Below are positions 17,563 through 29,363 of a stretch of DNA of 64,000 nucleotides, piece by piece. The notes beneath the pieces are model-generated. The model did not search any database. It saw only the letters and a program-made list of their open reading frames with translations, and was not told where the DNA came from. Position 1 is the stretch's first letter. Each line of letters opens with the position of its first letter. The stretch is from DATKFM01 sp963810485. Lineage in GTDB: Bacteria; Pseudomonadota; Alphaproteobacteria; Dongiales; Dongiaceae. The stretch is taken from the NCBI GenBank assembly GCA_963810485.1, contig CAWENQ010000004.1:434001-498000 (forward strand), read 5' to 3'. A program made the position numbers and the translations under genes.

Positions 17563-19224
17563 GTTCGGCCATGGCCCGGGCGATCTCGTTCTCGCCCATG
17601 ATGGTGACAGTGGCGCCCAGGCGCTGCAGATGCTCCACCTCGGCATCGAAATGCGCGCGGGCGATGATGGGCAGTTGCGGATTGAGCGCCCGCGCCTGCT
17701 CGATGATCTGGCCGGCTTCGAAGGCGTTGGGCACGGCGACGAAGCACCAGCGCGCTTGCGGCAGGTTGGCGGCGTCGAGAATCTCCGGCGCGGCGGCGTT
17801 GCCGGCGATCACCTCGACGCCGCCGCCGCGGAGCCGGGCGGCGATGTCGCCGTTGTCCTCGATGGCCAGCACCGTGTGGCCTTTGCTGCGCAGCGTCTCG
17901 CCGAGCCGGCCGCCGACACGGCCATAACCGATGATGACGGCGTGGCCGGTCAAGGCGGTGGGCGAAATCCCGGTCACGGCGGCGGATTCACCTTCGGGCG
18001 AGCCAACGGCGGGGGCGAGCGCTGCGGCGATCTTGAACCGGCCGATGGCGGCGAAGATCGCCGGATTGACCAGGATCGACAGGATGGCGCCGGCGAGAAT
18101 GAGATCGCGGCCCCGTTCCGGCAGCAGTCCGAGATCGACGCCGAGATTGGCCAGGATGAAGGAGAACTCGCCGATCTGCGCCAGGCTCGCGGCGATCATC
18201 AACGCCGTACCCACCGGATGGCGAAAGGCGATGACGATAGCGAAGGCAGCGACCGACTTGCCGATCAGGATGATCGCCAGAACCGCCAGCACCGGCAAGC
18301 GGCTCCTGCAGCAGGATCAGCGGGATCGAACAGCATGCCGACGGAGACGAAGAACAGCACGGCGAAGGCGTCGCGCAGCGGCAGCGACTCCTCCGCCGCC
18401 CGATGGCTAAGCTCGGACTCGGCCAGCACCATGCCGGCGAAGAAGGCGCCGAGGGCGAAGGAAACGTCGAAGAGCTGCGCCGCGCCATAGGCGACGCCGA
18501 GCCCGATCGCCAGCACCGCAAGCCGGAACAGCTCGCGCGATCCGGTATGGGCGACGTAGTGCAGGATCCAGGGGATCACCCGGCGGCCGACCACCAGCAT
18601 CAGCAGCGACGAATGCCGCGACCTTGCCGAGCGTGATCGCCAGCGCCAGGACGACATCGGAGGCGCTGAGCGATTCGGCGGCCGCCTCGGCGCTGCCATC
18701 GAGCAGCGCCGGCCAGCGCCGGCAGCAGCACGAGCGCCAGCACCATCGCCAGGTCCTCGACGATCAGCCAGCCGACGGCGATGCGGCCGCGCTCGGTCTC
18801 GATCAGCTGGCGGTCCTGCAGCGCGCGCAGCAGCACCACGGTGCTGGCCACCGACAGCGCCAGGCCGAACACCAGGCCCGCGCCCAGCGACCAGCCGAGC
18901 GCCCAGGCCAGGCCCAGGCCGAGCAGCGTCGCGACGGCGATCTGCGCGATCGCGCCGGGAATGGCGATCGCCCTCACCGACAGCAGATCCTTCAGCGAGA
19001 AATGCATGCCGACGCCGAACATCAGCAGGATGACGCCGATCTCGGCCAGCTCCGCCGCCAGCGGCTGATCGGCGACGAAGCCCGGCGTATACGGACCGAC
19101 CACCACGCCTGCCAGCAGATAGCCCACCAGCGGCGACATGCTTCAGCCGATGGGCGATCGCGCCGAAGATGAAGGCCAGCACGATGCCGACGACGATCGT
19201 GGCGATGAGGGGCGTGTGGTGCAG
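17552..19224 (-). CDS. CPA2 monovalent cation:proton antiporter (Kef/YbaL type), multiply frameshifted
   Basis: Pieces in three frames join into about 555 aa: a 12-helix cation/H+ exchanger domain followed by a C-terminal RCK/TrkA-N domain (H-A-V-I-I-G-Y-G-R-V-G-G-R-L-G). Typical antiporter text includes S-P-L-V-G-Y-L-L-A-G-V-V-V-G-P, L-M-F-G-V-G-M-H-F-S and F-F-V-S-V-G-M-L. Five one-base insertions (near 19140, 18712, 18612, 18326 and 18302) restore a single frame of exactly the right length. The start is unclear; reading begins near a CTG at 19224 with L-H-H-T-P-L-I-A-T. It exports K+ or Na+ and helps pH or oxidative-stress tolerance. Coupled to folP by overlap. Confidence 0.85.
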
Positions 19225-19298
19225 ATTGGATCTCCGCGGTTGAGGCCTATGGTTTCAGCGCAGTTCGTTATACAAAGCCGCGGCGCGGATCAGCCAAC

Positions 19299-19327
19299 AA
19301 AAAAGCCCCGCTGATGCGGGGCTTTTC
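19299..19327 (-). terminator. Rho-independent terminator after ftsH
   Basis: AGCCCCGC and GCGGGGCT form an 8-bp stem with a 4-base loop, followed on the minus strand by TTTTTT. It lies 26 bp after the ftsH stop and closes the tol-pal-tilS-ftsH transcript. The plus strand also has TTTT, so it may work both ways. Confidence 0.85.
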
Positions 19328-19348
19328 CGATGATCGATGCAGCGGCCG

Positions 19349-21283
<1,935 letters not shown>

Positions 21284-21390
21284 GTTGAGATCACCTTTCG
21301 GATGCCCATCCCGGGCAAGCCCGGATCAGCATAGCGGTCCCGGGGCTTAAGCAGAACCTGTTGCACGATATAGATAATGCGGCGATGGCA

Positions 21391-22734
21391 TTAAGCAACT
21401 GTAAACCTTGATTGTGCCAGCGCCTGGGGCGGAACGAATTCAATCGATACAGATACTTGTGGGTTACTGACCCAATAATCAAGGTGCGGTACCGCCAGGA
21501 GTTCCCGCCGCGACTTCCCGGCCCTCCAGATCGCCGGCAGGACCGGCCGTACAGCCGCCGGAATAGGCCCATGGCGCAGGTCCGGACGCTCTGCCAGGAC
21601 GCTGCGATTGCCGTCAGGACCGAGTGCGGCCGCCTCGAGATGGCCCACCCCGCGCCGGCCGCGCGCCAACTTGACGGTAAAGCGCCCATCCCAGATCTGG
21701 CAGGCGCCGGGGGTGAGGGCGATGGCGGAACCGGCCGCAGCCAGTTCGCGGCAGATCAGCAACCGTCCGCTCTTGCCGCGGATCTGGCAGCCGGCCAAGG
21801 TCGCTCCGGACGTCAGAGGGCCGCCGGCGATCTGGTCATAGAGCCGGTTGAGGCGCTCCGAGCGTGGCGCATAGCCGCCGCCGCCGATGGCTAGCAGGCA
21901 ACGGGCCAGGACCCGCCGGCCGACCTCCGCAGGCGCGCCGACGAGGGCCGAGGGGTCAAGCCAGAGATAGCCGGCGGGATCGATTTCGACCCCCGCCGCC
22001 AGGATGCCGGCCACGGCCTCGTCCATCGAAGCCCGCAATGCCCCAAGGGCCGCGGCGGTTTCCGCCAGAAATGCTCCGCTCACACCTGCTTCGGCCAGGG
22101 ACGGCAGCAACCGCCGCAGCCGGATGCGGGTGTGGGCCGTGTTCTCATTGGTCGGGTCGTCGATCCAGTTCTGCCCCCAGGCCCGCAGCGTGGCGGCGAG
22201 CCGATCGCGGGTCACCGGCAGCAGCGGCCGCAGCAGGCGCATGCCGTCCCGCTCGGTCACCGCAGCCATGCCGGCGAGACCGTCCGGCCCGCTGCCCCGG
22301 CCCAGGCGCAGCAGGACCGTTTCCGCCTGGTCGTCGCGCTGATGGCCCAGCGTCAGATGCAGGATGCCGAGATCGCGGCAATGGCCGCAGAGCAGCCGGT
22401 AACGCGCTTCCCGCGCTGCCGCCTGGAGACCGCTCCCCGGCAGCGGCTGGTTGCGGCGGTTCCAGGTCAGAATGCTATGGCCGATCTTGTGCGCCCGCAG
22501 CCAGCGCCCGACGGTCCGCGCCTCCGCGGCGGAGTCCGGCCGCAAGCCATGATCGACGGTCAGGGCGGTAATTTGGCCTCGGCGACGGCGCGCCCAGCGC
22601 TGCAGCAGTAGTGCGAGACACAGGCTGTCGCGGCCGCCTGAGACGGCGACGGCGATATGAGGCCGCGCTTCGAAGGGCCCCAGGCGGTCCATCAGCGCGG
22701 CGAATTCGTCATCGGTCAGCGGCGTATCCGGCAA
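21391..22734 (-). CDS. tilS: tRNA(Ile)-lysidine synthase
   Basis: A 447-aa N-type ATP pyrophosphatase that attaches lysine to C34 of tRNA-Ile(CAU), changing codon reading from AUG to AUA. The PP-loop is V-A-V-S-G-G-R-D-S-L, followed by V-D-H-G-L-R and H-L-T-L-G-H-Q-R-D-D-Q-A-E-T. The start is uncertain: the longest frame opens at TTG 22734 without a strong ribosome site. It lies between cpoB and ftsH, the standard order in this group. Confidence 0.94.
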   Translation of the reverse strand: MPDTPLTDDEFAALMDRLGPFEARPHIAVAVSGGRDSLCLALLLQRWARRRRGQITALTVDHGLRPDSAAEARTVGRWLRAHKIGHSILTWNRRNQPLPGSGLQAAAREARYRLLCGHCRDLGILHLTLGHQRDDQAETVLLRLGRGSGPDGLAGMAAVTERDGMRLLRPLLPVTRDRLAATLRAWGQNWIDDPTNENTAHTRIRLRRLLPSLAEAGVSGAFLAETAAALGALRASMDEAVAGILAAGVEIDPAGYLWLDPSALVGAPAEVGRRVLARCLLAIGGGGYAPRSERLNRLYDQIAGGPLTSGATLAGCQIRGKSGRLLICRELAAAGSAIALTPGACQIWDGRFTVKLARGRRGVGHLEAAALGPDGNRSVLAERPDLRHGPIPAAVRPVLPAIWRAGKSRRELLAVPHLDYWVSNPQVSVSIEFVPPQALAQSRFTVA

Positions 22735-22842
22735 CGGGGAAACCCTGAGAATGACTATGGCGCCGACGATCCGCCGGCACCGTTCAGGGTGGGGCCTGCC
22801 GCTAGGCCGCGCAAGGGACGCGCGGCCGCGGGCGCCCGCTGG

Positions 22843-23829
22843 CTATTTGCAGCCGTTGCGCTGCTGCTCCTTGACCACCCGGTCCTTCAGGGTGTCGGAG
22901 GCCTGCGGGTAGCGCTTGCCCACTTCACTAAAGGCGGTGCAGGCATCCTTGACTTGATCCATCGCCGCCAGCGCCATGCCCAGCTTCATCATGTTGTCCG
23001 GTCCCTTGCCGCTCTGCGGATAGTTTTTCACGCCCTGGGCGAAGGTGATGGCGGCATTCTTGTAGTCGCCGCGCACATAGTAGGTTTCGCCGAGCCAGTA
23101 ATTGGCATTGCCGGTCAACTGATGTTCGGGATTCTCACTGATGAAGGTGCGCAATGCCTTCTCGGCTTCGTCGTACTTGTTCTCGCGCAGGAGACCGAAA
23201 GCGTACTGATACTGCTCGTCAGCGGTGGCGCCCGGCAGTTCTGATGGCGCGACCGCCGCGGTCTGGTCCGCGCCGGTCTGGGCATTCGTTGCGTCCATGG
23301 CCTGCTGGGCGGCGGTGGCAGAATTCTGCTGCCCGGCAACCTGAGCATCGTACTCCGTCTGGGTCAGCGTTCCCAAGACCTTCGGACCGGTGCCGGGAGT
23401 TGAAGCAGCGACGCCATCGCTGCCTGTGGCGGGCGCGGTCTCTGTCACGGGCGGCGGGGCGGGAGCCTCTGCTGTCGCCGGAGCCGGGGCGGAATAGTCC
23501 GGGCTCGCGCCCGTGCTATTGGCGCCGGCGACCGGTCCGGCGCCGTCGCCCTGGCCGCCGCCCTCGAGCTGGGTCAGGCGGAAATCGAAATCCGACGCCA
23601 TGCGGTCCAGCTTGTCGGTCAGTTGGCGCACTTGATAGGAGAGCTGCTCCACCTGGCCGGTCAGGGCGCTGATCTGCGACTCCAGCTCCTGGATGCGCAA
23701 TTCCTGCTGCGCCGCGACGGTGCCGGTCGCGCTCTGCGCCGCGGCCGCGCCCGGCAGCAACAATGCCCCCAACAGGACGAAAGTAGTTACCGGATGGAAA
23801 TATGCCCGGCGGTTTCGCGGGTTCATCAT
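22843..23829 (-). CDS. cpoB: Cell division coordinator CpoB / tol-pal system protein YbgF
   Basis: A 328-aa periplasmic protein with signal peptide (residues 1-31, ending A-A-A-A-Q), then a coiled-coil trimerisation segment (about 40-85), a Pro/Ala/Thr-rich linker, and C-terminal TPR repeats (Y-Q-Y-A-F-G-L-L-R-E-N-K-Y-D-E-A-E). CpoB couples the Tol machine to peptidoglycan synthesis at division. ATG 23829 (or 23826) is chosen from the signal peptide; the upstream frame has no signal. Last gene of the tol-pal cluster proper. Confidence 0.93.
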   Translation of the reverse strand: MMNPRNRRAYFHPVTTFVLLGALLLPGAAAAQSATGTVAAQQELRIQELESQISALTGQVEQLSYQVRQLTDKLDRMASDFDFRLTQLEGGGQGDGAGPVAGANSTGASPDYSAPAPATAEAPAPPPVTETAPATGSDGVAASTPGTGPKVLGTLTQTEYDAQVAGQQNSATAAQQAMDATNAQTGADQTAAVAPSELPGATADEQYQYAFGLLRENKYDEAEKALRTFISENPEHQLTGNANYWLGETYYVRGDYKNAAITFAQGVKNYPQSGKGPDNMMKLGMALAAMDQVKDACTAFSEVGKRYPQASDTLKDRVVKEQQRNGCK

Positions 23830-24090
23830 GGTTTGCAGCCCAGTTGTTTGTCCTAAAGAAACCGGCCCAGGCCCCCAAAGTTTCGCCGACAAGCCGTTCC
23901 TATGATGGAACCATTGCCGGAACTTGGCGGCGAAATTGTGGCATGGAGCGGACGGCATCGGGGCCCTATCGGCAGATATGGGGCTTGGCCTCAATAACTC
24001 CCGGCCGCGAGCCCCAAAAGCTAACGGGCGCCGGCCCCTCTTTGGGAACCGGCGCCCGCCAGTCTTAACTCAGTCGGAAACGATCCGGCC

Positions 24091-24564
24091 TTACTGCAGG
24101 ACCGTCACGCCGCGGCGATTTTGCGCCCATGCCGACTCGTTGCTGTCGGCAATCTCCGGCCGCTCCTTGCCATAGCTGATGGTCTGGATGCGGTTCGGAT
24201 CGACGCCCTGTGCCACGAGATAGTTGCGCACCGCGTTGGCGCGGCGTTCGCCGAGCGCCAGGTTGTATTCGCGCGTGCCGCGCTCGTCGCAGTGACCTTC
24301 GACGGTGATGGCATAGTTGCCATACTGGCCGAGCCACGCGGCCTGACGGTTCAAGGTATCCTGTGCATCGGCACGGATCTCATAGCTGTCGTAATCGAAG
24401 AAGACGCGATCGCCGACGTTAACCTGAAAATCCTCGACCGAACCGGCAGCCGCTGTCGTGCCGCTGCCCGAGCTGCTGGAATCGCTGGTCGACGGCTCCT
24501 TGTCCGAAGCGCAACCCGAGAGCAGCAGGGCCGCCGCGATAAAAGTCACAATCTTTAACTTCAT
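24091..24564 (-). CDS. pal: Peptidoglycan-associated lipoprotein Pal
   Basis: A 157-aa outer-membrane lipoprotein with lipobox L-L-S-G-C (Cys18), a Ser-rich linker, then an OmpA-like peptidoglycan-binding domain with V-F-F-D-Y-D-S-Y-E, G-H-C-D-E-R-G-T-R-E-Y-N-L-A-L-G-E-R-R-A. It anchors the outer membrane to the wall and is recycled to the septum by TolB/TolA. The RBS AGAGGTAGG precedes ATG 24564. Confidence 0.97.
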   Translation of the reverse strand: MKLKIVTFIAAALLLSGCASDKEPSTSDSSSSGSGTTAAAGSVEDFQVNVGDRVFFDYDSYEIRADAQDTLNRQAAWLGQYGNYAITVEGHCDERGTREYNLALGERRANAVRNYLVAQGVDPNRIQTISYGKERPEIADSNESAWAQNRRGVTVLQ

Positions 24565-24707
24565 TTGCCTACCTCTTACCCCTTTGTGGAGGAACCTCTA
24601 GCCCGCAGACCGGGCTTGATTAAACAACAGAAAAACGCTGGCGCTGCGCGTACCCGCCGCCACGCTCCCCTTGGCCTGTTCGCCCGTGCAACATAGTACC
24701 GCTTTCT

Positions 24708-26030
24708 CTAGGGAATCAAGGGCGACCAGGCTGGATCGGAGCCGTCCTGAGGCGTCTCAACGAGGCGCTCATTACGTCCCGTCAGGTCGATGGTGTAGAG
24801 GCGGGTTGCAGCGCCGCCGCCATCCTGACGGAAGAAGGAAATCACTCGGCCGTTCGGCGACCAGGTCGGGCCTTCGACCAGGTAGCCGTTGGTGAGCATG
24901 CGCTCGCCGCTGCCATCCGGCCGCATCACGCCGATGTAGAACGTGCCGCCGACCATGCGGGTGAACGCGACGAGATCGCCGCGCGGCGACCAGACCGGCG
25001 TGCCGTAACGGCCGTCGCCGAAGCTGATGCGCGTCACGCCGCCGCCATCGGCGCCCATGACATAGAGCTGCTGCGAGCCGCCGCGGTCGGAGTTGAAAAC
25101 GATGCGCGTGGCGTCGGGCGAAAAGCTGGGCGACGTGTCGATGCCCGGGCTGTTGGTCAGGCGCGAGGTGCGGCGCGTGCTGAGATCCATGGTGTAGATC
25201 TCGGTGTTGCCGCTGGCGGCCAGACTCATGACCACGCGCCGTCCGTCAGGCGAGAAGCGCGGCGCGAAGGTCATGCCCGGGAAATCGCCGAGCACTTCCT
25301 GCTGGCCGGTCTCCAGGTTCAGCAGATGCACCCGCGGCCTGTTGTTGACGAAGGAGAGATAGGTGATCTCCTGGGTCGAGGGCGAGAAGCGCGGCGTCAG
25401 CACCAGGTTCTTGCCGTTGGTCAGGAACTTATGGCCGAAACCGTCCTGGTCCATGATCGCCAGCCGCTTGACGCGGGCGGTCGCCGGGCCGGTCTCCGAT
25501 ACATAGACGAGGCGGGAGTCGAAATAGCCGTCCTCGCCGGTGATGCGGCTGTAGATCGCATCGGCGACGCGATGGGCGATGCGGCGCCAGTTGCTGGCCG
25601 GCGCGGTGAGCGCGAGGCCGGCCATCTGCTGCTCCGCCAGCACGTCCCACAGGCGGAATTCGACCCGCAGACGCCCGTCGGCCTGTTGCGTGACGGCGCC
25701 GCTGACCAGCGCATCGGCATTGATCAGGCGCCAATCGCCGAAACGCGGCACGCCCTGCAGATCGCCGGCATTCTGGATGAAAGCGGCGCGGTCGATCGGC
25801 CGGAATAATCCGGAACGCTCGAGATCGGCGGCAATGACCGCGGAAATCTGCGCGCCGAGATCGCCGGCCTCGGCCGAACCGCCGGTGAAATCCGTCACCG
25901 CGATCGGCAGCGGTTGGATGTTGGGATCGGAGATATCGATCTCGATCACCGCCTGCGCCTGCGATGCCCAGAGCATGAGCGGCATCAGCAACAGCACAAA
26001 CGGCTTAGCGAATGAGGTTGGAACTTTCAT
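24708..26030 (-). CDS. tolB: Tol-Pal system translocation protein TolB
   Basis: A 440-aa periplasmic protein with signal peptide (residues 1-27, ending A-Q-A), a TolB-N domain, then a six-bladed beta-propeller with WD40-like repeats (F-S-P-D-G-R-R-V-V, P-S-F-S-P-D-A-T-R-I-V-F-N-S-D-R-G-G). It binds Pal and the TolA C-domain. ATG 26030 is 8 bases after AGGAGA. Confidence 0.97.
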   Translation of the reverse strand: MKVPTSFAKPFVLLLMPLMLWASQAQAVIEIDISDPNIQPLPIAVTDFTGGSAEAGDLGAQISAVIAADLERSGLFRPIDRAAFIQNAGDLQGVPRFGDWRLINADALVSGAVTQQADGRLRVEFRLWDVLAEQQMAGLALTAPASNWRRIAHRVADAIYSRITGEDGYFDSRLVYVSETGPATARVKRLAIMDQDGFGHKFLTNGKNLVLTPRFSPSTQEITYLSFVNNRPRVHLLNLETGQQEVLGDFPGMTFAPRFSPDGRRVVMSLAASGNTEIYTMDLSTRRTSRLTNSPGIDTSPSFSPDATRIVFNSDRGGSQQLYVMGADGGGVTRISFGDGRYGTPVWSPRGDLVAFTRMVGGTFYIGVMRPDGSGERMLTNGYLVEGPTWSPNGRVISFFRQDGGGAATRLYTIDLTGRNERLVETPQDGSDPAWSPLIP

Positions 26031-26068
26031 TGGGCTGCATCTCCTCACTAAAACCGGAATTCTGGAAC

Positions 26069-26503
26069 CTACCTAAAGTCATTCATACGAAAGCGGGCCG
26101 CTATCTCGCTCCATTCGGAATAGGGCCGATCCCGATTGATTGGAAATTCTTGGCCACCCTCTCCGCATTCCATCACAGCTTGCAGCGCACTGTCGGCAAA
26201 CTGCTTGTACTCGCGATCCGCCATCTTCGCCCTGTCAGCCGGAATAATCTCGGCGCTCTTCAGGGTCCTGTCCGGATTCATTTGCATGACAATTGTCACG
26301 GCCAAGTTATCGCCGGTGGTATCTCCGCCGTGGCGCCAGCAACTGCGCAAGAAACTCTTTAGCTCAGCTTCTTGCGCCGTCGCGTCGATCGTTTCTGACG
26401 CTGGCGCCTTCGATTCGCAGGCGGTCAGCGTCTCCGCCGCAATCAAAAGGCCGCAGATTCCTGCAACACGCGGGAGGCTGGAGTGGATTGGGGGAAAGGA
26501 CAT
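26069..26503 (-). CDS. Putative lipoprotein carrying a TolA C-terminal-like domain
   Basis: A 144-aa protein between tolA and tolB. ATG 26503 opens a hydrophobic signal ending in L-T-A-C (Cys29), a plausible lipobox. The rest is a paralogue of the TolA C-terminal domain encoded next door: both share S/R-x-C-W, N-P-D-x-T-L, D-R-x-x-M-x-D, F-A-x-S-A-x-x-A-V-x-x-C-G, G-Q-x-F-P, and A-R-F-R-x-x-D-F, including two Cys that form a disulfide in TolA. It lacks TolA's inner-membrane anchor and Pro-rich periplasmic arm. It probably sits in a membrane as a lipoprotein and could bind TolB or another TolA partner; role unknown. 17 bp after tolA, so same operon. Confidence 0.8.
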   Translation of the reverse strand: MSFPPIHSSLPRVAGICGLLIAAETLTACESKAPASETIDATAQEAELKSFLRSCWRHGGDTTGDNLAVTIVMQMNPDRTLKSAEIIPADRAKMADREYKQFADSALQAVMECGEGGQEFPINRDRPYSEWSEIAARFRMNDFR

Positions 26504-26520
26504 CTTTCTGTTTACATCCC

Positions 26521-27492
26521 CTAGTAGAAGTCCGACTCGCGGAAGCGTGCCAGGATGTAGCCCCAGACCGCGTAGTCGCGTTGCAGGTTGAGCGGAAAGG
26601 GCTGCCCGTCGGCACCGCATTTGTTGACGGCCCGTCTCGCGCTCTCCGCGAACGATCTGAACGCGGGATCGCCCATGCGTCCCCGGTCCTTGCCGGAAAT
26701 CTCCACGTTGCGCAGCGTTGCGTCAGGGTTGAGCTTGATTTCCAAGGTCACGACCAGTTCGGTGGCCGATGCACCGCCCCCTGCGGAAAACCAGCAACCC
26801 CTGATATAGTTCCGCAGCGCGTCTTCTTCGCCGGCAGGCAGCCGTTGCGGAATACCTTCGGTCTGCGGCTCGTCGGCGGGCGCTTCTTCCTGCGGCGGCA
26901 CTGCAGCGGTCTGTTCCTTGGCCAGTTTGTCGACCAGGGTGCTCATATCCTGCTCGTCATTGACGGGCTTTTTCTCGTCCTTCTTTTTTACTTCCGTCTT
27001 TTTCGGCGGCTCCGGCTTCTGCGGCGGAATGGGCACGTCCTGCACTTCAGCCACCTGCTCCGTAGGAACCGGGACGGGAACGGGTTCCGGCGGCGGCGGC
27101 TCCGGCGGCGGCTCGGCGATGACCGGGTCCGGCGTGTTTTCCTCCTGCGGATTGGCGCTTTCTTGCGGCTCCGGATTGGGTGCTTCAACCGGAGGTATTT
27201 CGTTCTGAGTTTCCTCGGTCACCGCCGGCGGCTCCGGGATGACTTCGGGTTCCGGCAATGTCGGCGCAACCGGCGCCGGCGGGATCACCGGGGCCGGCGG
27301 CTTCTCCTCCGGCACGTCCGTCCGCCGTTCCTGCGCCACCTTCGGTGCCGTCAATTGATCCGACGTGACGACCGTGATCGGCGTCGCCGTCATGCGCATG
27401 ACCTCCGGCTCCCAGAAGAAAGGGAGTCCGAACAGCACCAACAGCAGCACGACAATGTGCAGGGTGCCGGAAAGGAGTACGCCGTCACGCAT
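26521..27492 (-). CDS. tolA: TolA energy-transducing protein
   Basis: A 323-aa inner-membrane protein: one N-terminal membrane helix (about residues 5-27), a Pro/Glu/Lys-rich periplasmic arm (about 65-200), and a C-terminal domain beginning near 215 with G-C-W ... K-L-N-P-D-A-T-L. It links the TolQR motor to TolB-Pal. The arm is Pro-rich rather than the long Ala/Lys helix of E. coli, as usual in alphaproteobacteria. Frame and position between tolR and a TolA-like lipoprotein are clear. Confidence 0.95.
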   Translation of the reverse strand: MRDGVLLSGTLHIVVLLLVLFGLPFFWEPEVMRMTATPITVVTSDQLTAPKVAQERRTDVPEEKPPAPVIPPAPVAPTLPEPEVIPEPPAVTEETQNEIPPVEAPNPEPQESANPQEENTPDPVIAEPPPEPPPPEPVPVPVPTEQVAEVQDVPIPPQKPEPPKKTEVKKKDEKKPVNDEQDMSTLVDKLAKEQTAAVPPQEEAPADEPQTEGIPQRLPAGEEDALRNYIRGCWFSAGGGASATELVVTLEIKLNPDATLRNVEISGKDRGRMGDPAFRSFAESARRAVNKCGADGQPFPLNLQRDYAVWGYILARFRESDFY

Positions 27493-27507
27493 GTCGGTCG
27501 ACGCGCC

Positions 27508-27983
27508 TCAGTTGCCTTCGGTCTCGCCGGCCGGCGCCGGCGGCTTGTCGGCCGCCTCCGTCACCAGCGAAAGCTTGGTGAAGCCGGAACCCGTGAGCAG
27601 GCCCATCACCTCGATCATGCGGCCGTAATTGATCGACTGGTCGCCGCGCACATAGATGGTGGTGTCCGGCTTGTTCTCGGTGATCGCCAGCAGGCGGGGC
27701 GCCAGGGTTTCCAGCGTCACCGCCGTTTCCTGGATGAAGATGGCGCCCGTCTTGTCGACGGAGATCACCAGCGGCTCTTCCGGCTGGTTGAGCGGCGGCG
27801 CCTCGCTTTTCGGCAGCGTGAGCTCAACGCCGGAATTCAGCAGCGGCGCGGTGACCATGAACACGATCAGCAGCACCAGCATGACGTCGACCAGCGGCGT
27901 CACGTTGATCTCGGACATCCGGCCCTGGCGGCTGCGGCGGCTGTAGCGGTGCGTGACACCGCCGGCATTGAGACTGACGGCCA

Positions 27984-27984
<1 letters not shown>
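27508..27984 (-). CDS. tolR: TolR proton-channel protein
   Basis: A 158-aa ExbD/TolR family protein. The single membrane helix has the proton-pathway Asp in I-N-V-T-P-L-V-D-V-M-L-V-L-L-I-V-F-M-V-T, and the C-terminal periplasmic domain ends with an unusual Pro/Ala tail. Its ATG overlaps the tolQ stop (TAATG), so translation is coupled. Confidence 0.97.
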
Positions 27985-28793
<809 letters not shown>

Positions 28794-28811
28794 TATTGAT
28801 CGATGCCCCCG

Positions 28812-29363
28812 TTACGAAGAATGGGAATGGGAAAAATTCTGCAGCGCTTCGTGGATCCGCTCCGGCAGCCGCGCCGGCCGGCCGGCCTGGTTCAGGCAGG
28901 CGAGCTTGACCTTCAACCGCGCCAGATCCTCGCCGTCGCGCTTGACCGTCTGCAGCGCCTCGAGCGACGCGCCGCCGACATTGGTGATTTGCGTTTCCAC
29001 CTGCAGCAGATCGTCGAGCCGCGCGGGCTTCAGATAGTCGACCTCGCAACGGCGCACGAAGAAGCTGAGCCCGGTGTCCCGCAGCATGCCCGCGTGATCG
29101 GCCCCGGCCTCGCGCATGAACTCCGTGCGCGCCCGCTCGGCGAAGCGCAGATAGTTGGCGTAGTAGACGACGCCGCCGGCATCGGTGTCTTCGTAGTAGA
29201 CGCGGATCGGATAGATGTGGGTTGGATTTTGAGCAGTCCCCTCACCCTGACCATCTCCCCGTTTCACGGGGCGAGGGGACAGGTTTTTCTTTGTCCCCTC
29301 TCCACCCGCTTGCGGGGGGAGAGGGTTAGGGTGAGGGGGGCACCGCGATGATTGATTACGCAT
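28812..29363 (-). CDS. ybgC: Tol-Pal system acyl-CoA thioesterase YbgC with repeat-derived N-terminus
   Basis: The 4-hydroxybenzoyl-CoA thioesterase fold begins at R-V-Y-Y-E-D-T-D-A-G-G-V-V-Y-Y-A-N-Y, with the catalytic Asp in E-D-T-D. The family should begin only a few residues earlier, but no ATG is there. In-frame choices are ATG 29363 (183 aa, overlapping the ruvB stop) or GTG 29267 (151 aa, close to normal length). Between them the frame runs through a GC-rich palindromic repeat giving P-H-P-N-P-L-P-P-Q-A-G-G-E-G, a peptide typical of translated intergenic repeats. So a repeat inserted at the gene's start may now supply the start codon. Function: thioesterase for acyl-CoA or acyl-ACP, linked to phospholipid synthesis at the envelope. 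Confidence 0.88.
   Translation of the reverse strand: MRNQSSRCPPHPNPLPPQAGGEGTKKNLSPRPVKRGDGQGEGTAQNPTHIYPIRVYYEDTDAGGVVYYANYLRFAERARTEFMREAGADHAGMLRDTGLSFFVRRCEVDYLKPARLDDLLQVETQITNVGGASLEALQTVKRDGEDLARLKVKLACLNQAGRPARLPERIHEALQNFSHSHSS
29238..29338. repeat. GC-rich palindromic repeat overlapping ybgC 5' end
   Basis: CCCTCACC ... GGTGAGGGG ends enclose two inner hairpins (CTCCCCGTTTCACGGGG-like and CCGCTTGCGGG-like). It has the same make-up as the repeats at 45988-46159 and 48231-48330, and is read in frame as the N-terminus of ybgC. Confidence 0.8.
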
